NCBI RefSeq assembly: GCF_001705515.1
Contig: NZ_MDJS01000001.1
Span: 1,054,001 to 1,118,000 of the forward strand
Direction: 5' to 3'
Length of the DNA: 64,000 nucleotides
Origin: Mucilaginibacter sp. PPCGB 2223
GTDB taxonomy: Bacteria > Bacteroidota > Bacteroidia > Sphingobacteriales > Sphingobacteriaceae
Below the pieces are notes generated by a model that was not told the origin of the DNA, ran no database searches, and saw only the letters and a program-made list of their open reading frames with translations. Each line of letters begins with the position of its first letter. The stretch's first letter is position 1. A program made the position numbers and the translations under genes. Shown one piece after another: positions 8,794 to 17,397 of this stretch.

Positions 8794-9825
8794 ATGAAAC
8801 AACCGCCAATTTTTGAATGTATTTTTATCGATTATTATTCCTCTACGCCGAAATACCTTCAACTGGCCAATTCAATCATCAACTGTATCAGCGATGGAAA
8901 AATAAGCAAAAATGATATTTTGCCGTCGATCAACGAGTTAAGCTATAACTTTGAGATATCGCGCGATACAGCAGAAAAAGCGTACAAATATCTGAAAAAG
9001 ATCGGCCTGCTGGGCTCGGTACCTGGTAAGGGATATTACGTAAAAAGTACCGATCTGAGCCATAAGCTCAAGGTGTTTTTACTGTTCAACAAATTAAGCT
9101 ATCACAAAAAGATCATTTACGATTCGATCGTTGAATCGCTGGGCGAAATGGCAGCGGTAGACCTGTATATCTACAACAACGACTTTTCGCTCTTTAAAAA
9201 GCTGCTGCAAAACAAAAACGATGATTATACGCATTATGTCATCATTCCACATTTTTTAGAGGGCGGCGAAAAAGCGCATGAGATCATCAACACAATCCCA
9301 AAGGAGAAGCTGATTCTGTTGGATAAGATCATACCGGGGGTTGATGGCAGTTTTGCAGCAGTATATGAGAACTTTGAAAACGACATCTATCACGCACTCG
9401 AACTGGCTCTTGAGCAGTTAAGTAAATACCATACCATCAAGATTATTTTCCCCGAAAACTCTTATTACCCTGATGAGATATTAAAAGGCTATTTCAATTT
9501 CTGTCACCAGTATGCTTTTAACTGCAAAGTGGTACACAATATAGAGATAGAGCAGATCGCCAAAGGCGAAGCTTATATCAACCTGATGGAAAGCGATCTG
9601 GTAACCCTGATCGAGCGAATCATTTCGACTGATTTGAAAGTTGGAAGCGATGTAGGTGTGATATCCTATAACGAAACACCTTTAAAAAAGATCATACTAA
9701 ACGGCCTGACCACCATCTCGTCAGACTTCCAGGCGATGGGCGAAAAAACAGCTCATCTCATCCTCAATGGGTTGACAGAGCACATCGAAACGCCGTTTTA
9801 CTTAACTTTAAGAGCTTCCTTATAG
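8794..9825 (+). CDS. GntR-family regulator with LacI-type sugar-binding domain, probable rhamnose regulator
   Basis: A 343-residue cytoplasmic transcription factor. Residues 14-80 form a GntR winged helix: QLANSIINCISDGKISKND, LPSINELSYNFEISRDT, and the wing GLLGSVPGKGYYV. The remainder is a periplasmic-binding-protein fold with HYVIIPHF, LLDKIIPG, and the C-terminal DVGVISYNETPLKKI, as in LacI-like effector domains. This GntR-plus-PBP arrangement is typical of Bacteroidota sugar regulators. It is transcribed divergently from the rhamnose operon, so L-rhamnose or rhamnulose is the likely effector; activator or repressor mode cannot be told. Confidence 0.85.
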   Translation: MKQPPIFECIFIDYYSSTPKYLQLANSIINCISDGKISKNDILPSINELSYNFEISRDTAEKAYKYLKKIGLLGSVPGKGYYVKSTDLSHKLKVFLLFNKLSYHKKIIYDSIVESLGEMAAVDLYIYNNDFSLFKKLLQNKNDDYTHYVIIPHFLEGGEKAHEIINTIPKEKLILLDKIIPGVDGSFAAVYENFENDIYHALELALEQLSKYHTIKIIFPENSYYPDEILKGYFNFCHQYAFNCKVVHNIEIEQIAKGEAYINLMESDLVTLIERIISTDLKVGSDVGVISYNETPLKKIILNGLTTISSDFQAMGEKTAHLILNGLTEHIETPFYLTLRASL

Positions 9826-9962
9826 CCTAAAACGCTTCTTTTTTTGCACTAAAAACCCACTTTAACTATAAAAAACACCATTTTAGTAGATTATTTGTCC
9901 AAATTTTGCAAACTGCAATAAAATGCCGTTCTTTATATCAAATTTTATACGTTTTTCAATAT

Positions 9963-10400
9963 ATGCTTTCTAAAAAGACGAAATACGCAATTAAAGCTTT
10001 GGTAAGTTTGGGGAAAAACATGGGAAACCCTCCTATTCAGATCTCTAAAATAGCCGAGGAAGAAAAAATCCCTAAAAAATTCCTCGAACAAATCCTTTTG
10101 GATCTGAGAAATGCGGGTTTTTTATATAGTAAGAAAGGCGCAGGCGGCGGATACAGCCTGAATAAGGATCCGAAAGAGATATTTTTGGTGCAAATTATGC
10201 GTATAACTGATGGCCCGATAGCCATGGTACCTTGCGCCAGCCTTAACTTCTATCATAAATGCGAGGAATGTAAGTCGGAAACTACCTGTGGTATCCGTAG
10301 TGTTTTTGTTGATGTACGTGATGCTACGCTACAAATCCTGACCGAAACCAGCATTGCCAACATCATCGAACGCGAAAACAATCTCATTGCGGAAGTCTGA
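9963..10400 (+). CDS. Rrf2-family transcriptional regulator with four-cysteine cluster
   Basis: A winged-helix regulator of about 145 residues. The start MLSKKTKYAIKALVSLG at 9963 is the standard Rrf2 N-terminus; the open frame runs 19 codons further upstream without family likeness, so the internal ATG was chosen. KIPKKFLEQILLDLRNAGFL and KGAGGGYSLNKDP are the recognition helix and wing. The C-terminal half has four cysteines (CASLNFYHKCEECKSETTC), the arrangement seen in Rrf2 proteins that bind an Fe-S cluster or sense thiols. It sits immediately upstream of the sulfite reductase operon, so a role in sulfur assimilation, like CymR, is likely but inferred. Confidence 0.88.
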   Translation: MLSKKTKYAIKALVSLGKNMGNPPIQISKIAEEEKIPKKFLEQILLDLRNAGFLYSKKGAGGGYSLNKDPKEIFLVQIMRITDGPIAMVPCASLNFYHKCEECKSETTCGIRSVFVDVRDATLQILTETSIANIIERENNLIAEV

Positions 10401-10473
10401 ACCCTTCTCCTCTTCTTAATCGTCACAAAATTGAAATAATTAAATTAAGTCTATCTTTTCTATATACTTTATC

Positions 10474-10481
10474 TATATTTG
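10474..10481 (+). promoter_or_regulatory. Probable promoter -7 element of the cys operon
   Basis: TATATTTG is a perfect TAnnTTTG match 25 bases ahead of the leader peptide ATG. The -33 region has no clean TTTG, which would suit a promoter needing an activator (inference). Confidence 0.55.
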
Positions 10482-10506
10482 CAAAGTGAAATACAACGAT
10501 CTGATT

Positions 10507-10560
10507 ATGGAAATGCTTAACGTAACTTGTTGTATGTATCATACTGTGTTGAAGCGCTGA
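10507..10560 (+). CDS. Candidate cysteine-sensing leader peptide of the sulfate assimilation operon
   Basis: A 17-codon ORF, MEMLNVTCCMYHTVLKR, lies between a good -7 element and a terminator, ahead of the sulfite reductase gene. Tandem Cys codons at positions 8-9 are striking because Cys is a rare residue, and the operon makes the sulfide for cysteine. The stop codon overlaps GAGAGG (10559-10564), which can pair with CCTCTT (10594-10599), the left arm of the terminator. A ribosome finishing the peptide would hide GAGAGG and let the terminator form; one stalled at Cys codons would leave it free. It is too short for ordinary gene finding. Not experimentally known to me in this group. Confidence 0.65.
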   Translation: MEMLNVTCCMYHTVLKR

Positions 10561-10593
10561 GAGGTTTTACGATCACTAAAAGATAATAAATTC

Positions 10594-10625
10594 CCTCTTC
10601 TGCGATTGCCGAAGGGGATTTTTTA
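10594..10625 (+). terminator. Attenuator terminator upstream of sulfite reductase
   Basis: Stem CCTCTTC (10594-10600) with GAAGGGG (10611-10617), loop of ten bases, then ATTTTTTA. It lies 26 bases before the sulfite reductase start, so it must be bypassed for expression. The left arm is shared with the antiterminator described for the leader peptide. Confidence 0.65.
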
Positions 10626-10650
10626 TTAATAACACTACTAAATAAAAGAT

Positions 10651-12756
10651 ATGCAAAGCTTTAGGACCGAGTTAGAAAATCCGGTTGTTGAAAAAGATAT
10701 AATTGACCTGGAGAAAAAGATCCGTGCGTTTCGCGAAGGCAAAATACACGATGAAAAATTCAGGAGCCTGCGTTTAGCGCGCGGTGTTTATGGCCAACGC
10801 CAGCCGGGTGTGCAGATGGTGCGCATCAAATTGCCTTTCGGTAAAGTAACTTTTAAGCAATTATTAAAGATAGCTGATATATCCGACGAGTATGCAAGCC
10901 GCAACCTGCACTTAACTACCCGTCAGGATATCCAGATACACTACGTCAGCCTCGATCGCACACCCGAGCTATGGGCAAAACTGGAGCAGGACGATGTTAC
11001 CCTGCGCGAAGCCTGCGGCAACACCGTACGTAACGTTACCGCCTCGCCTACCGCAGGCATCGATCCGGCAGAGCTTTTTGACGTATCACCTTATGCACAG
11101 GCTGTTTTCGCTTATTTCCTTCGTAACCCTATTTGCCAGGAAATGGGACGTAAATTCAAAATAGCCTTTTCGGCAACCGAAGCTGATACCGCTTTTTCCT
11201 TTATTCACGATCTGGGTTTTATCCCGAAAATAAAAACCGAAAATGGACAGGAAATCCGGGGCTTTAAAGTGATGATGGGCGGCGGCCTTGGTGCACAACC
11301 AGCACTGGCACATGTAGTACACGAATTTTTACCCGAAGATCAACTGATACCTTTCAGCGAATCGGTGATCCGTGTTTTCGACCGTTATGGCGAACGTAAT
11401 AACCGTAACAAGGCCCGCATGAAGTTTTTGATCCAGAAACTGGGTATCGAAGAGGTTCTGAAACTGGTTAAGGAAGAGCATACGGCCAATAAATCGAAAA
11501 GCTTTGTTATCGATCGCAATACAGTTCCGCAACCTTTGGCACCTGCCAATAGCGGCTATCCGAAAACTGAACCCGTTAATGCATTAAAATACAGGCACTG
11601 GCGCGCAACCAATGTTTTTGAACAAAAGCAAAAGGGTTATTTTGGCGTATATATCAAGGTTGAGGTTGGAGATATCCCGACCGACCAGGCACGCAAACTG
11701 GTGGCTGCAATCAGCCCATACGTGGCCGACGAGATACGCATCACGCCAAACCAGGGCCTGTTACTAAAATTCGCTACAGAGGACGGGCTTCCTCACCTTT
11801 TTAACGGATTAAGCGAATTGGGCCTGGCTGCTCCGGGCTTTGACAGTGTTGCCGATGTAACTACCTGCCCCGGCACTGACACTTGCAACTTAGGTATATC
11901 AAACAGTATGACACTTTCGAAAGTATTGGAAGATGTTATTTACAATGAATACGAAGACCTGATCTACAACCGCGATATCAAGATCAAAATCAGCGGATGC
12001 ATGAACAGTTGCGGCCAGCATGGCCTGGCACACATCGGTTTCCACGGCAGCTCGTTAAAAGCCCAAGGTAAAGTTTTACCATCTGTACAGGTGCTATTGG
12101 GTGGTGGTATCGTAGGTGATGGCATCGGCCGCGCTGCTGATAAAGTAACCAAGGTGCCTGCCAAACGAGCTACCGATGTACTTAGAATAGTGCTGAACGA
12201 TTATCAGGCTAATGCTACTGATAACGAATTGTTCAACGATTATTACGACAGGAAAACTAAAGACTATTTCTATCACCTGCTGAAGCCTTTGGCCGACCTG
12301 ACCACTTTAAAAGATGAAGAATTTGTTGACTGGGGCCACGAGGAAACTTTTGCTACCGCAATCGGTGTTGGCGAGTGTGCCGGCGTGGTGATCGACCTGG
12401 TAGCTACCTTGTTATTCGAGGCTGAAGAAAAATTGGGCTGGGCAAAACAATCGTTTGAAGGTGAGGCTTATGCAGATGCCATCTACCACACTTATGCAAC
12501 ATTTGTAAGTGCTGCCAAAGCTATGCTGTTAGATAAAGGCATTAACAACAGCACGCAAGCCGGTATTATCAAGGATTTTGACACCAATTATGTAGTTACA
12601 GGCGAAGTTGACCTGAATGGATCAACCTTCTCGGACCTGGTGTTGCAAATCAACAAGAATGAGCCGTCGCAGCAATTTGCGCAGCAATACCTTGAGCAGG
12701 TTGAAAGCTTTATCCAAACAGTAAAAACAAAACGCGAGCCGCTGGTTCAATTATAA
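10651..12756 (+). CDS. cysI: Assimilatory sulfite (or nitrite/sulfite) reductase, siroheme/4Fe-4S
   Basis: A 701-residue hemoprotein that reduces sulfite to sulfide in the cytoplasm. The two-fold repeat of ferredoxin-like and siroheme domains is visible, with LHLTTRQDIQIHYV and the first-half core near 80-230. The 4Fe-4S/siroheme cysteines are C406 and C412 (TCPGTDTC) and C450 and C454 (GCMNSCG). Residues after about 550 form an extra C-terminal helical extension (VGECAGVVIDLVATLLFEAE onward) that is not part of classic CysI and resembles a HEPN-like region found in Bacteroidota homologues. Context with cysH, cysD, cysN and siroheme synthase favours sulfite over nitrite. First structural gene after the leader/attenuator. 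Confidence 0.9.
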   Translation: MQSFRTELENPVVEKDIIDLEKKIRAFREGKIHDEKFRSLRLARGVYGQRQPGVQMVRIKLPFGKVTFKQLLKIADISDEYASRNLHLTTRQDIQIHYVSLDRTPELWAKLEQDDVTLREACGNTVRNVTASPTAGIDPAELFDVSPYAQAVFAYFLRNPICQEMGRKFKIAFSATEADTAFSFIHDLGFIPKIKTENGQEIRGFKVMMGGGLGAQPALAHVVHEFLPEDQLIPFSESVIRVFDRYGERNNRNKARMKFLIQKLGIEEVLKLVKEEHTANKSKSFVIDRNTVPQPLAPANSGYPKTEPVNALKYRHWRATNVFEQKQKGYFGVYIKVEVGDIPTDQARKLVAAISPYVADEIRITPNQGLLLKFATEDGLPHLFNGLSELGLAAPGFDSVADVTTCPGTDTCNLGISNSMTLSKVLEDVIYNEYEDLIYNRDIKIKISGCMNSCGQHGLAHIGFHGSSLKAQGKVLPSVQVLLGGGIVGDGIGRAADKVTKVPAKRATDVLRIVLNDYQANATDNELFNDYYDRKTKDYFYHLLKPLADLTTLKDEEFVDWGHEETFATAIGVGECAGVVIDLVATLLFEAEEKLGWAKQSFEGEAYADAIYHTYATFVSAAKAMLLDKGINNSTQAGIIKDFDTNYVVTGEVDLNGSTFSDLVLQINKNEPSQQFAQQYLEQVESFIQTVKTKREPLVQL

Positions 12757-12774
12757 TACAGACTGAATAAGTGA

Positions 12775-14289
12775 ATGGGATCATTACCAAAAAATAAAAC
12801 ACAACCCGAGGTTCAGAATATTGCTTCTGAAGGGAACCAACTATTCCCGGTTTTTTTGAAGCTGAATGAGCTGAATACGGTATTGATAGGTGCTGGTAAT
12901 GTAGGGCTCGAAAAGCTAAACGCGGTATTGAATAACAGCCCGCTGGCTAAGGTAACAGTGATTGCCGAGCAGGTATCGGAAGCTGTTTACCAGTTGTCTG
13001 CCAACTTTCCGCAGGTCATCATCCGCAAAAAATCGTTTACTGAAGACGATTTGAGTAATGCCGAACTGGTGATTGTGGCTACCAACAATTCGGCGTTGAA
13101 TACCTACATCCGCGAGATAGCCAAACAGCATAATTTATTGTTGAATGTTGCTGATAAGCCGGGTTTGTGCGATTTTTATTTAGGGTCGATCGTACAGAAA
13201 GGCGACCTGAAGATCGCCATCTCAACCAATGGTAAATCGCCAACCGTAGCGAAACGCCTTAAAGAGGTTTTAAACGATAACCTGCCCGACGAACTGGATA
13301 CCACACTACAGCAAATGAGCCAATTGCGCGACACGCTCAGTGGCGATTTTAACGAAAAGGTTAAAAAACTAAATGCCATCACATCGGTACTCGTCGAACC
13401 TAAAACACCTGTTTCGGTAAAGAAAAACTTTGAATGGCTCATCTGGTGCTCTATTATCGCATCATTAGCCATTACATTTACGGCATTCTGGTTCAAAAAC
13501 CCAGATTTTCAAAGCTTTGTACAGGGTATACAACCTATATTTTATTATTTCTTTATAGCAGGCTTTGTGTTGGCCATGATCGATGGAGCTATCGGCATGT
13601 CGTACGGTGTAACATCAACTTCGTTCTCGTTAACCATGGGTATCCCTCCTGCTTCGGCAAGCCTGGGTGTGCATTTATCAGAAATACTAAGCAATGGTAT
13701 TGCCGGCTGGATGCACTACCGTATGGGTAATATCAACTGGAAGATGTTCTGGTTATTATTGATCCCGGGTGCCATTGGCGCGGTTCTGGGCGCTTATATT
13801 CTTTCATCGCTTGAGCATTACAGTTTATACACCAAGCCTGTTATCTCTGTTTACACATTAATATTAGGCGTAATTATTCTCCGCAAGGCATTTAAAGGCA
13901 AGGCAAAAAAAGGTGACAAAAAGATCAAACGCATTGGCTTATTAGGTTTTGGCGGTGGTTTTACTGATGCTGTCGGCGGCGGTGGCTGGGGATCGATCGT
14001 GCTATCTTCGTTAATTGCGGGCGGCCGTAACCCGCGTACATCGTTGGGTACGGTAAAGCTTTCGCGTTTCTTTATTGCTTTGATGAGCTCGTTAACCTTC
14101 ATTACCATGCTGAACAGCCATCACTGGGAGTCGGTAGCGGGTTTGGTTATCGGCAGTGCACTGGCATCGCCTATCGCTGCAAGGGTAAGTAACAAGATAT
14201 CGGTCAAGACGATCATGATATCTGTCGGTATCATTGTCATCGCAATAAGCATTTACAGCATCCAGAAATTTATAGTTAAAGTGCTATAA
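12775..14289 (+). CDS. Fusion: precorrin-2 dehydrogenase/siroheme synthase N-domain with TSUP (TauE/SafE) membrane permease
   Basis: A 504-residue fusion. Residues 24 to about 215 are a CysG-N/Met8-like domain: FPVFLKLNELNTVLIGAGNV (Rossmann dinucleotide site), ELVIVATNN, NVADKPGLCDFYLGSIVQ and ISTNGKSPTVAKRL. It would oxidise precorrin-2 to sirohydrochlorin, needed for the siroheme of the upstream reductase. From residue 222 there are about eight membrane segments of the sulfite exporter TauE/SafE family, including FVLAMIDGAIGMSYG and the repeated FGGGFTDAVGGGGWG. The permease may carry sulfate or sulfite. The gene begins 18 bases after the sulfite reductase, placing cofactor synthesis and transport in one polypeptide. 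Confidence 0.88.
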   Translation: MGSLPKNKTQPEVQNIASEGNQLFPVFLKLNELNTVLIGAGNVGLEKLNAVLNNSPLAKVTVIAEQVSEAVYQLSANFPQVIIRKKSFTEDDLSNAELVIVATNNSALNTYIREIAKQHNLLLNVADKPGLCDFYLGSIVQKGDLKIAISTNGKSPTVAKRLKEVLNDNLPDELDTTLQQMSQLRDTLSGDFNEKVKKLNAITSVLVEPKTPVSVKKNFEWLIWCSIIASLAITFTAFWFKNPDFQSFVQGIQPIFYYFFIAGFVLAMIDGAIGMSYGVTSTSFSLTMGIPPASASLGVHLSEILSNGIAGWMHYRMGNINWKMFWLLLIPGAIGAVLGAYILSSLEHYSLYTKPVISVYTLILGVIILRKAFKGKAKKGDKKIKRIGLLGFGGGFTDAVGGGGWGSIVLSSLIAGGRNPRTSLGTVKLSRFFIALMSSLTFITMLNSHHWESVAGLVIGSALASPIAARVSNKISVKTIMISVGIIVIAISIYSIQKFIVKVL

Positions 14290-14292
14290 GCC

Positions 14293-15036
14293 ATGATTAA
14301 GGACATTATAAAACAAAAGATAGCAGGTTTAGAGCCCGTTGAGGCATTGAGGCTCTTATCGGAGACCTATCCGGGTAAGATTATTTTTTCGACCAGTTTT
14401 GGCTGGGAAGACCAGGTAATTACCCACATGATATTTGCAAATAAGCTCCCGATAAAGGTATTTACTTTAGAAACTGGTCGCCTTTTCCCTGAAACCTATT
14501 ATACCTGGAACCGTACACTGGAAATTTATGGGCAGCCGATTCACGCCTATTACCCGCAGGCAGCAGCTGTTGAGCAGATGGTAAGCACCAAGGGCCCGAG
14601 TAGTTTCTATGAATCGGTCGAGAACCGTAAAGAGTGCTGCGCCATCCGCAAAATCGAACCTTTAAAACGTGCACTTGCCGGCAACGAGGTTTGGATAACA
14701 GGCATCCGTGCCGATCAATCGGCCAACCGCGAGCACATGGAAAATATTGAGTGGGACGAAAATAACCAGATTATCAAATTTCATCCGATATTTGATTGGT
14801 CGTTAGATAACGTAAAGCAACATATTAGACAATACAATATCCCCTACAATCCTTTACACGATAAAGGCTTCCCAAGCATTGGCTGCGCACCATGTACACG
14901 CGCCGTACGCGAAGGAGAAGATTTCCGTGCCGGGCGCTGGTGGTGGGAAGACCAGAGCAAAAAGGAATGCGGCTTACATGTTACCGAAGCGCATGACAAT
15001 GAAGAAGTGTTTTTTGAAGGTAACGAGCAGAACTAA
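14293..15036 (+). CDS. cysH: Adenylyl-sulfate (APS) reductase
   Basis: A 247-residue PAPS/APS reductase that makes sulfite from activated sulfate using thioredoxin. FSTSFGWEDQVITHM is the substrate-loop region and ITGIRADQSANRE the phosphate-binding part. The cysteine pairs C115-C116 and C198-x-x-C201 are the ligands of the 4Fe-4S cluster found in the APS-using subclass, and C226 in KKECGLH is the catalytic nucleophile. No APS kinase gene lies in this operon, which agrees with direct use of APS. The start is 3 bases after the preceding stop. Confidence 0.95.
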   Translation: MIKDIIKQKIAGLEPVEALRLLSETYPGKIIFSTSFGWEDQVITHMIFANKLPIKVFTLETGRLFPETYYTWNRTLEIYGQPIHAYYPQAAAVEQMVSTKGPSSFYESVENRKECCAIRKIEPLKRALAGNEVWITGIRADQSANREHMENIEWDENNQIIKFHPIFDWSLDNVKQHIRQYNIPYNPLHDKGFPSIGCAPCTRAVREGEDFRAGRWWWEDQSKKECGLHVTEAHDNEEVFFEGNEQN

Positions 15037-15039
15037 ACA

Positions 15040-15945
15040 ATGAGTAAAAACAAACTGAATTATTTAGACGACCTGGAGGCTGAAGCAATACACATATTGC
15101 GCGAGGTTGCCGGGCAGTTTGAAAAGCCCGCCCTGTTATTTTCGGGTGGCAAGGATTCTATTACCCTGGTGCGCCTGGCCGAAAAGGCTTTCCGCCCGGG
15201 TAAATTTCCGTTTCCGCTGGTACATATCGATACAGGCCACAACTTTCCCGAAACTATTGCTTACCGCGATGAGATGATCAAACGTATAGGCGAAAAGCTG
15301 ATCGTAGGTTATGTGCAGGATTCGATAGACCAGGGCAAAGTGGTTGAGCAAAAAGGCAAAAATGCCAGCCGTAACGCATTACAAACTGTTACCCTGCTGG
15401 ATACAATAGCACAACATCAGTTCGACGCTTGTATAGGCGGTGCGCGCCGCGATGAAGAAAAAGCACGTGCTAAAGAGCGTATATTTTCGGTACGCGATGA
15501 GTTTGGCCAGTGGGACCCCAAACGCCAGCGTCCTGAGCTTTGGAACCTCTACAACGGTAAGATACACAAAGGCGAAAACGTAAGGGTGTTCCCGATAAGC
15601 AACTGGACGGAGTTGGACGTGTGGAACTACATCCGCCGCGAAAACATACCATTGCCAACTATTTATTTTGCCCACGAACGCGATGTAATTACCCGCAACG
15701 GGCAATTAATGGCTGCAGCCGAGGCATTAAATATGGACGAAGAAGATATCATTACGCGTAGGAATGTTCGCTTCCGTACCGTAGGCGATATGACTTGTAC
15801 AGCCGCTGTAGAATCGGACGCGTTTGAGATTGACGATATTATTAACGAGATAAGCGCATCGAAAATAAGCGAGCGCGGAGCACGTATGGACGATAAAGTG
15901 AGCGAAGCCGCCATGGAAGACCGCAAGAAAGGAGGATATTTTTAA
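15040..15945 (+). CDS. cysD: Sulfate adenylyltransferase subunit 2
   Basis: A 301-residue PP-loop ATPase; with CysN it makes APS from sulfate and ATP. The PP-loop LLFSGGKDSITLVRLAEKAF lies at residues 32-51. VHIDTGHNFPETIAYRD and the ARRDEEKARAKERIFSVRD block follow, and RFRTVGDMTCTAAVES marks the C-terminal family signature. Length equals that of E. coli CysD. Its TAA stop overlaps the ATG of cysN by one base, a sign of translational coupling between the two subunits. Confidence 0.96.
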   Translation: MSKNKLNYLDDLEAEAIHILREVAGQFEKPALLFSGGKDSITLVRLAEKAFRPGKFPFPLVHIDTGHNFPETIAYRDEMIKRIGEKLIVGYVQDSIDQGKVVEQKGKNASRNALQTVTLLDTIAQHQFDACIGGARRDEEKARAKERIFSVRDEFGQWDPKRQRPELWNLYNGKIHKGENVRVFPISNWTELDVWNYIRRENIPLPTIYFAHERDVITRNGQLMAAAEALNMDEEDIITRRNVRFRTVGDMTCTAAVESDAFEIDDIINEISASKISERGARMDDKVSEAAMEDRKKGGYF

Positions 15946-17195
15946 TGGATATCCTTAAATTTTTAACTGCCGGAAGCGTTGATGACGGTAAAAGCACCCT
16001 GATTGGCCGGTTACTATACGATAGCGATTCGATATTGGTTGATCAACTGGAAGCTTTACAGAAAAGCAACCGTAAGAACGACGATGGCACCATCGACCTG
16101 GCTATTTTAACCGACGGTTTGAAAGCCGAACGTGAGCAGGGCATCACCATCGATGTGGCTTACAAATACTTCCAGACCGAAAAGCGTAAGTTTATCATAG
16201 CCGATACCCCTGGTCATATTCAATATACCCGTAACATGGTTACCGGGGCCTCGAATGCTGATTTGGCCATTATCCTGATCGATGCGCGTAAAGGTGTTAT
16301 CGAGCAAACTATCCGTCACTCCTACCTGGTATCGTTACTGGCATTACAGCATGTGGTGGTTGCTGTTAACAAAATGGATATGGTTGATTATGACGAAGAA
16401 GTTTTTAACAAGATTGTTAAAGATTATCAACGCATGGCTGGCAAGCTTAACCTGAACGAGGTTACCTACATCCCGGTAAGCGCACTCAAAGGCGATAACA
16501 TCGTATACAAAAGCGACAGGATACATTGGTACAAAGGCAAAAGCCTGTTAGATCACCTGGAAACCGTACCTGTTGATATTGACGACAGTACCGACCACGC
16601 ACGTATGCCGGTACAATGGATCATCCGCCCGCAAACCGACGAACTGCACGACTACCGTGGTTACGCAGGTCGCGTTCTGAGCGGATCGTTCAAGGTGAAT
16701 GACAAGATAACTGTTTTACCTTCGGGTTTTAATTCGACGATCAGCAAGATCGAGTTTTTTGATCGTGAGCCTGCCGAAGCATCGGCCGGCATGTCGGTAA
16801 CATTACACCTTGAAGATGAAATAGACATCAGCCGTGGCGATATCCTGGTGAATGCGCAATCTCATCCTAAAATATCGCAACTGATCGAGGCTGACCTTTG
16901 CTGGATGGATACCAAGCCTATGGATACTTCGCTGATGTACCTGGTGCAGCATAACAGTAAAACTACCCGCTGCAAAATTCAGGATATATTATATAAAGTA
17001 AACATTAACACACTGGAGCAGGTTAACGCCGAAAGCTTTAACCTGAATGACATTGGCCGGGTTATACTTAAGACCGCCGACCCTTTGGCATTCGATGCTT
17101 ACCAGGAAAACAAACCTAATGGCGGCGCCATCATTATCGACAGCCGTACTAACTTAACAGTTGGCGCTTTAATGTTCAGAGCCATAGCCGACTAA
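15945..17195 (+). CDS. cysN: Sulfate adenylyltransferase subunit 1 (GTPase)
   Basis: A 416-residue EF-Tu-like GTPase that drives the adenylyl transfer by CysD. Switch and nucleotide motifs are intact: GSVDDGKSTLIGRLLYD, IADTPGHIQYTRNM, AVNKMDMV and the PVSALKGDN G5 region. Domains II and III follow. It is shorter than E. coli CysN (475) and has no fused APS kinase domain, in line with the APS-type reductase upstream. Last gene of the cys operon; a hairpin follows at 17211. Confidence 0.95.
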   Translation: MDILKFLTAGSVDDGKSTLIGRLLYDSDSILVDQLEALQKSNRKNDDGTIDLAILTDGLKAEREQGITIDVAYKYFQTEKRKFIIADTPGHIQYTRNMVTGASNADLAIILIDARKGVIEQTIRHSYLVSLLALQHVVVAVNKMDMVDYDEEVFNKIVKDYQRMAGKLNLNEVTYIPVSALKGDNIVYKSDRIHWYKGKSLLDHLETVPVDIDDSTDHARMPVQWIIRPQTDELHDYRGYAGRVLSGSFKVNDKITVLPSGFNSTISKIEFFDREPAEASAGMSVTLHLEDEIDISRGDILVNAQSHPKISQLIEADLCWMDTKPMDTSLMYLVQHNSKTTRCKIQDILYKVNINTLEQVNAESFNLNDIGRVILKTADPLAFDAYQENKPNGGAIIIDSRTNLTVGALMFRAIAD

Positions 17196-17210
17196 GTCCA
17201 TTATCAGCCG

Positions 17211-17247
17211 TCATCCCGTAAGATCTTAGGTGCGGGATGATGGTTTT
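17211..17247 (+). terminator. Probable terminator of the cys operon
   Basis: TCATCCCG (17211-17218) pairs with CGGGATGA (17233-17240) across a 14-base loop and is followed by TGGTTTTCTC. The U-tract is poor, so termination is probable rather than certain. CGTCATCCCG is also a common REP-like sequence in Bacteroidota. Confidence 0.5.
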
Positions 17248-17334
17248 CTCCTCACCTTCAGTTATTTACAAATATTCAAAACTAAGCTATGCCCTTACTG
17301 TTTATTGATAACTATTTGTTTACACTAAAATTAC

Positions 17335-17363
17335 ATGTTTAAACATTTAATTACTTACCTTTG
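17335..17363 (+). promoter_or_regulatory. Promoter and 12-bp palindrome upstream of the YceI gene
   Basis: TACCTTTG (17356-17363) matches TAnnTTTG 34 bases before the start codon. A perfect palindrome ATGTTTAAACAT (17335-17346) covers the place where a -33 box should be, so it could be a repressor operator, for instance of a MarR-type protein. No such regulator lies in the window. Confidence 0.5.
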
Positions 17364-17397
17364 TATCATCAATCATAACATTAAAAAGAAATTAGTC

